Below the pieces are notes generated by a model. That model was not told the origin of the DNA. It searched no databases and saw only the letters and a list, made by a program, of their open reading frames with translations. Below, piece by piece: positions 57,786 through 64,000 of a stretch of 64,000 nt of DNA; position 1 is the first letter of the stretch; each line of letters starts with the position of its first letter. The position numbers and the translations under genes are program-made. Location of the stretch: assembly GCF_014529535.1 (NCBI RefSeq), contig NC_050735.1:10179739-10243738 (forward strand). The letters are read 5' to 3'. The stretch is from Bradysia coprophila. Taxonomy: Eukaryota; Arthropoda; Insecta; Diptera; Sciaridae.

Positions 57786-59765
57786 TTTAACCAAAGATTC
57801 CGTTTCGATGAAAAAAAAAACTTTTATCACTGCCCGGTCAAGACCACGATTACAAACAAAACGAAGTCAATTGAATGCTCTAATTTCTAACGCTCATATA
57901 CATGCATTTATGACTAAGATAGTAAAAACCTTTGTAATCTTATCTCCTTAAATAATGAATATAAAAGTGACGTATCCAATTAATGAAATCGATGGAATTA
58001 ATCTTAATGAGTTGACACTAGTCTCAGGCATCAATCTATTTTTTTTCGCCAGAATCTAATGGAATTTGCCAGTCATGGTCCATAACGTGATAACGTTGAT
58101 AATTCAAAATAAGTTTCGATTATAATTATTTGTCACCTTTTCTATAATTGTCCCTAACTGTTTCTCATTTACGCGTTATTAAAGGCGTAGTTCCTACAAG
58201 AGCATATCTTTCAAAAATATCTGATTTATAATGCTGACAATTGATAATTATAGAAAGATAACAAGGCAAAAACATTTAAAACCACTTAAGAACGCAGTAG
58301 ATCGCTGCGACGTTGGTCCCGTACGAACCCGCTTACCTAGAAAGCGGAAATAAGTCGTTCCGCTGTAAAACTTAACTTGAAAATGATACTGTAAAACCTG
58401 CGTAAACCTGTGTATGTTGACCACCTCTGTAAGTTGAGTTAGGCCGCTTTTCTTTCCTTAGTCCTAACGAACTTTTCCCGGTCTGGTTAGCAAATTTTTG
58501 GTTCATTCTACGATTTAGTGGCCAAAAATCACCTTACTCTGACCGTTCCAAAAATAACATTTTTGATTAAAACAAATGACCCAAAAATGAGGTTTTCCAA
58601 TTTTATGTACTTCATTAAGTTCATCTCGAAAAAAAAATAAAAAAAATAATTATTTAGCAGACGTTCGCACAAGTACAAAATAAGCTGATATCCAACGCAC
58701 TTCAAGCATGAGTGGTACTTTTAATAGAGTAATGAAACTGTATCATACAAATTTTGGAAAATTTGGAAAATGTTTTCATACAAAATAGTACTCTATTTGA
58801 CAGGTGTCACTGAAAGCACTTTTGCTTGAAGTGCGTTGTGGTACCATAAGAGTTTTCATGACATTCACATTCTATTGACTTTGAGGAGTAAGATTACTAG
58901 TTTCGACAAATTGAGGATTTTTGGTGTAACATCATGACGCAAATTTAGCGTTCGAAACTAAAACCCCCGAAAATTGAAACAGTTTGAACACACAGCACTG
59001 CTAGCATGACATGACCATAGAAAATATTTTGGAGGCTGATGAAATCACAGTTAGGAAAGCCAGCAAATTTGTCTCTTGTCAAGTCAGTGTCAAGTCACGC
59101 TAGAAGCGCTGTGGTATCAAATTTTATCAATTTTAGTTGACTTCTAACAAATCAAACCAAGGAAAAGAAATTTTTGTCTGTAAATCGCCTGATGTTTTTT
59201 ATGAAGAATTACACGAAAACTCTTATCTTTTATTTCACTTTCACGATTATACCTTATCTACGTTACAACAATTGTGTAAATAGATAACATACGAACCACG
59301 GAAAATATATCTAATTTCAGACTATGAACGTCAGTTTTATACTGTTGTTGAGGCTACGAATGTGTTCTAATTTTGTCAACTTCTTTCGATTTGGTGAAAA
59401 TATTGGAACAAGTAAGTTTGACGGTGTCACGACTTCAAACGTATACAAATATGGGATCAGTAGTGAATCCTGGTGACGAAATATTCAGTGGAAGAGGTAC
59501 CATTGAAAAATGCAGATTATCTACGTTGAATGCGGTAAATAATTACCAATCATCGGGAAACGCTTCACTATATTGTGGTGAGTGAGTTACAATAAATCAT
59601 TAGTATTCAGCCGCTGCGGGAAACGCTTTAGAAAATTGTGGTGAATAAGTTTAAGTTAAGTGTTTCGTTTTGTCTTGAATGTGTACGAATGTGTTCGAAT
59701 ACGAAATTATTTTCCAGTCGACGTCTATTTTATGTCAGTATTCGTTATAGAACTCTGTCCAATAG
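57786..59765. other. intergenic, no firmly supported gene
   Basis: Apart from the family P copy at 58693-58838 I see no element. A frame at 59373-59585 contains NPGDEIFSGRGT, which hints at an RNA-binding exosome-type N-terminus, but it has no supported partner exons and I do not call it. Confidence 0.5.
58693..58838. repeat. repeat family P, copy 2
   Basis: CAACGCACTTCAAGCA and TGCTTGAAGTGCGTTG are perfect 16-bp terminal inverted repeats; the interior has AAAATAGTACTCTATTTGAC. Confidence 0.88.
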
Positions 59766-61273
59766 AGGTGTCCAAAATTGTATGGAAAAATTAAAGTGCC
59801 AAAATGTTTGGGGCGTAGGGCAGAAAATCATTCTATATGGTCCCCTGATAAAAAGTGTCTATGGGACCGACTCGATCCGAATCGATTTAGGGGTCGCTCA
59901 GGGACGAAGTATATGAAAAACAGCCAAAATCGCTTGCAAACCAGGTTTTTAGAAAAATAATTATTTTGGACTGATGATGAAGAGTGATGTTAGGACATCT
60001 TAATTTATATTAGTGTAAAATCATCACGAGAAAACACTTTTCAACTTTTCCCGTGTATCGACACCTACTGTGCCCAGGCAGTGCTGGTCAAAGATCAGAT
60101 TCATAGCGTATATTCTGAGAGCGAGTCCTTATCTGTGACGACCAGAACCCAAAAAATTATTATGTGGAAATGTTCGGAGTAACAAGGGCTTCAAGATAAT
60201 GCAAAAAAAAGTTTCGTTATTTCAGATTTGTTTGATACTTTTCAGACAAAACTTATTACTCGGTGTCCTCGGCGAACTTTGAAGAGTTGCACTGGACGTC
60301 CACGCAAAGGTTCCGATCTCTTTTTGTCATTTCTTGATAGCTTACCATGTAACCATTCAAAATAAACCAAATTTGTCAGAAGGTACAGACTAAGTCGACT
60401 TCGATGAGACCTAATGTGTGCCCATGTCGCATTTCTCGAAAATTTCAATATGAAAAAATTCGAAAATTTCAAATTTCATGATTTTCAGAACTTTGACTGA
60501 GCAGAGCTTATTTACGACACAAAATGAGAATATTACAACAAAATTATACACCTTAAAAGTGTGTAAGATGATAAATTTCATCTTTCGAATTTTTTCATAT
60601 TGAAATTTTCGAGAAATGCGACATGGGCACACATTAGGTCTCATCGAAGTCGACTTAGTCTGTACCTTCTGACAAATTTGGTTTATTTTGAATGGTTACA
60701 TGGTAAGCTATCAAGAAATGACAAAAAGAGATCGGAACCTTTGCGTGGACGTCCAGTGCAACTCTTCAAAGTTCGCCGAGGACACCGAGTAATAAGTTTT
60801 GTCTGAAAAGTATCAAACAAATCTGAAATAACGAAACTTTTTTTTGCATTATCTTGAAGCCCTTGTTACTCCGAACATTTCCACATAATAATTTTTTGGG
60901 TTCTGGTCGTCACAGATAAGGACTCGCTCTCAGAATATACGCTATGAATCTGATCTTTGACCAGCACTGCCTGGGCACAGTAGGTGTCGATACATGGGAA
61001 AAGTTGAAAAATGTTTTCTCATGATGATATTACACTAATATAAACGAAGATGTCCTAACATCACTTTTCATCATCAGTCCGAAATAAATTTTTTTCTAAA
61101 AACCTGGTTTGCAAGCGATTTTGGCTGTTTTTCATATACTTCGTCCCTGAGCGACCCCTAAATCTATTCGGATCGAGTCGGTCCCATAGACACTTTTTAT
61201 CAGGGGACCATATAGAATGATTTTCTGCCCTACGCCCCAAACATTTTGGCACTTTAGTTTTTTGGACACCCCT
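59766..61273. mobile_element. 1.5-kb foldback element, arms about 700 bp
   Basis: The left arm (59766-60466) and right arm (60588-61273) are inverted copies with only scattered differences. For example AAATGTTTGGGGCGTAGGGC at 59803 mirrors GCCCTACGCCCCAAACATTT at 61228, and GCGACATGGGCACACATTAG at 60617 mirrors the sequence at 60410. The central unpaired part is about 120 nt. Ends GAGGTGTCC / GGACACCCC are bordered by TA on both sides, which would fit a Tc1/mariner-type target, though this is a short match. Open frames inside exist only as mirror images of each other; no transposase recognised. Confidence 0.9.
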
Positions 61274-61720
61274 ACTGTCCAAATTTTCGAATATAAAATC
61301 ACTCAACAAAAATGCGAAAGTAAGCCGAAACATGTCTTATTTACATGGGTACCCCGCTGTCCACCTCTATGGTTCACACAGAAAATAATTTATTTTTTTC
61401 GGATAAATAAATTGCTGGACTGAATACAGATTTTTTGTTCGAGGAAGTTTGCTCAAAATAATTCCGTAAAAATGCCCTGTAGTCTGACGAGAAAGAAGAT
61501 ATGAATCGCACTAACGCAGACAACAGTCTGCCGAGACTCATGAATCAGACAAAGGCAGAAATCTCTCCTACAAAAATTTAACTCTAAAAATGGCATTCGA
61601 ATGGTGTGTAGAGTGTCATGTGTCGTGTGTGATATATCCACGGACTGGTGTGAGATAGGGATGAATGTAAATAGTTAACATACAATTTCTCAAGCTTCCA
61701 AGTTTCCCATAGAGTAATTT

Positions 61721-62360
61721 TTTTGAAAGTGGACGAGGCTCCGTCGGACCTATTTTTTAGAACCCTGCTAGTTATATGCCCAAACAGCCCTGGGCCTGAA
61801 TAGTTCAGAACCGCTGTCCTTTTTATTTTATATTCGCTTGGCGGATGGTGGAAACTGTTCAAATGTCGAAAAATCCTGGAGCCTGGATCCTATTTAAATG
61901 GAGGTGGCTTTTATACGTGATTTACGGCCGCTACAGATGAAGTACATGCATGTGTGAGGTGTCATTCAACAGGTACTGTCTAGTAGATACGGGGCTAGGA
62001 CTGATATACTTTATGTCTTCAACCGTTTCTAGAAAATTTCTGAAAGAATGTTGGAACATTTCATCGAAATTTTCGATGAACTTTAGGAGGTGATATTTCG
62101 AACCTAGTGACTGTTCATGTTTAGAATAGTGGATGCCTGGTAGAGGCTCAACGTAGCTTTGCATGTATACCCTACATGCCGTACTAGTCACACGTTAAGG
62201 TTATCTTATTTTCGTATGTAATGGGTAATGTCACTCAATCGAATACAAAAATAAAATGACAGCGGTTCTGGACTGTTCAGGCCAAGGACTGTTTGGACAT
62301 ATAACCAGCAGGGATCTAAAAAAAATAGCTCCGACGGAGCCTGGTCCACTTTCAAGAAAA
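61721..62360. mobile_element. 640-bp foldback element
   Basis: Left arm 61721-61841 (TTTTGAAAGTGGACGAGGCT, TTCAGAACCGCTGTCCTTTT) is mirrored by right arm 62239-62360 (GACAGCGGTTCTGGACTGTT, GTCCACTTTCAAGAAAA). The arms share roughly 80% identity by eye and the middle is about 400 bp of unrelated sequence. Confidence 0.75.
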
Positions 62361-64000
62361 TCCCTCATAATGATGCTGGTAAGATTTGTGAAGACCTTGA
62401 GAAAACTTAGAATTTTCCTACTAAAAATACCTCTTAAGACGTTGAGTGCTGTCGGATACGTCGCGTTGGACTTTTCCGAAAAGAAGACGTAATTTCTAAG
62501 GTTTTCACGCATTTACGAACAATGGAAGCTCCTTCCAGTTCTCTTTGTTCAAAAGTGTACAGAGAGCTAAACCGTGTAATTATAGCTTTAAGGGCTAACC
62601 AATGCCTTACATATTTAAACACAGTCAGTTTTATGATTCATTGCACAAAAACAAATTTTCGAGCTACTCGATGTATAAATGTAAGTCTTTAGCGCTAACA
62701 TGAAAAACTTTAAAAGTTAAAATTTGTTCGATAAGTTACTCAACTAAGTCAAACATATAATGCTTCTATTTCAATCGGATCATGGTCGAATTTTAATTGG
62801 TCGAAGTTTTCGCAAATTCACGCTCTACTGGTCTTTTGGGGTACTTCTTCTGATTCGTTTATTATCATGCATGTACATTAATTAAATTTCAATTCTATGT
62901 GTCACGGAATGAAAGTGTTAGAATAATGTAATGTTACACTTCATGCAGGGTAACTATCCCGATAAATATCCGATCGTTTGCTTGGTAACGCGAGAAAATT
63001 TTATTCATAATTAATTAGCTAATGAATTAGAATTAATTATAGCGTTTGGTATCGGATTTCGTATGTAATTGAATAATTGGTAAACATGGAGTGGACATTG
63101 CGTTATGTAAACCAACAACGGCCGGTAATAACGATTCAAGAATAATTACTTTCGACACTGTTCTGACAGGGTCGTAGCGGGACTGAAACCCATCTGACTT
63201 GGCTACAATTTTTTCTTATGCTGGCAGCACAGCACTCCTTCTAGCATGAACATAGAAAATATTCGGATGCTGACTAAATCACAGTAGGCTAGGCACTGCG
63301 TTTCTTTTGTACAGATGCAGATAGATGAAGGGTTTTCGTTGTGTGAGGTGAGCCATACAATACAAACAATCTTAAGCGGTAGCTCTTATCACTAAGGCAT
63401 TCAAAGACACTTGTCAGCTCAGTTTTCATGCTACAAGCAGTGCTATGCCGGCAGATATTATTTAGTTTTGCTAATTATAGCCCTATATGAGTTATGACAA
63501 CGCAAAATCATTTATTTATTGGCAGAACTGAAGCTATTCAACTAACGTGAACTTCAGTATCTTTTCGCAACAAATGAAAAAATGTCTAATATTTGTATGG
63601 GTGATTGGGTTGCGTGTATTACACTACATTCCTATTATATCATGGTTTTATGACATAGAAACCAACCAGATCGTCTGTGTCAATCAATTGCCGCAATATC
63701 TGTTATTAAAGCCGATGCAAGAGACTTGCGTCATCTTTTCGATGTAAAACATAAGTGGTCTGAGAAACCGATACGCAGAATGCATCAACATGAGAAATCA
63801 TTATAACCACACAGACGTTAGAAAATCATGCTCATTCAGTGACGAAACTATATAATAAATCGTAACATAACACAAAGGAACAACAAAATTATCTTATAAA
63901 CAGCGAACCATTTTTCTTAAAAAAAATATACCTGCAAACAATTCTGCTGTTCTGGGTAGTAGTGGTCGGGATGGCCTTACTTCGTTCGTGATGTTTGCAA
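62361..64000. other. end of window, no supported gene
   Basis: A segment at 63228-63300 (CACAGCACTCC, CTAGCATGAACATAGAAAAT) is a second copy of 59000-59060. An open frame at 63547-63747 has hydrophobic stretches (FVWVIGLRVLHYIPIISWF) but no clear splice structure or family. Confidence 0.45.

Noticed and set aside
59373-59585. Possible exosome-type exon (NPGDEIFSGRGT)
   Set aside because: Match is short, no second exon keeps the frame, and the region repeats part of itself at 59540-59650.
60242-60806. Two identical open frames encoding a 68-76-residue protein in opposite directions
   Set aside because: They are mirror images produced by the large palindrome and contain no recognised domain.
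63547-63747. Possible receptor-like membrane exon near the window end
   Set aside because: Hydrophobic but without diagnostic residues or a convincing acceptor; cannot be extended within the window.

Overview
This is eukaryotic nuclear DNA. Small introns of about 55-110 nt with GT-AG borders, AT-rich spacers and insect-type orthologues point to a dipteran. The tandem pair of secreted, cysteine-rich coiled-coil genes at 31.3-36.1 kb matches in architecture what I recall of the DNA puff II/9A genes (II/9-1 and II/9-2) of the fungus gnat Sciara (now Bradysia) coprophila. I therefore read the window as a sciarid fly, probably Bradysia. The species call comes from memory and was not searched.

Layout: (1) 0.2-1.05 kb holds the last four exons of the type I regulatory subunit of cAMP-dependent protein kinase (+). 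(2) 5.5-7.4 kb holds a Tret1-like sugar transporter (-), convergent with it. (3) 8.7-12.8 kb is a nest of foldback repeats and a decayed LINE. (4) 14.8-17.5 kb holds COP9 signalosome subunit 3 (-), nine exons plus a possible tenth. (5) 19.8-20.3 kb holds a short unrecognised coiled-coil gene (+). (6) 21.6-23.7 kb holds a MADF/BESS-type regulator with glutamine runs (-). (7) 24-31 kb is almost entirely palindromic repeats. (8) 31.2-36.2 kb holds the two puff-type genes (-), including about 180 bp of conserved upstream sequence each. (9) 36.2-43.1 kb is gene-poor upstream DNA with decayed LINE pieces, a 52/53-bp-matching inverted repeat and a 153-bp tandem array; it is where the published amplification origin would be expected if the locus is II/9A. 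(10) 43.16-47.49 kb is one 4.3-kb element with terminal inverted repeats and a direct 7-bp target duplication, carrying other elements inside. (11) 52.5-53.4 kb holds CacyBP/SIP (+), preceded by a minisatellite. (12) 55.75-57.8 kb holds organic solute transporter alpha (-). (13) 59.8-61.3 kb is a 1.5-kb near-perfect palindrome, followed by a smaller one and gene-free sequence.

The housekeeping genes share no pathway. The striking content is the puff gene pair with its possible amplification origin, and an unusually dense population of many short foldback-element families. These are repeatedly nested, and most carry an asymmetric C+G-rich kernel in the loop. All exon borders were placed by eye from reading frame, splice consensus and family resemblance; no alignment or search was run.
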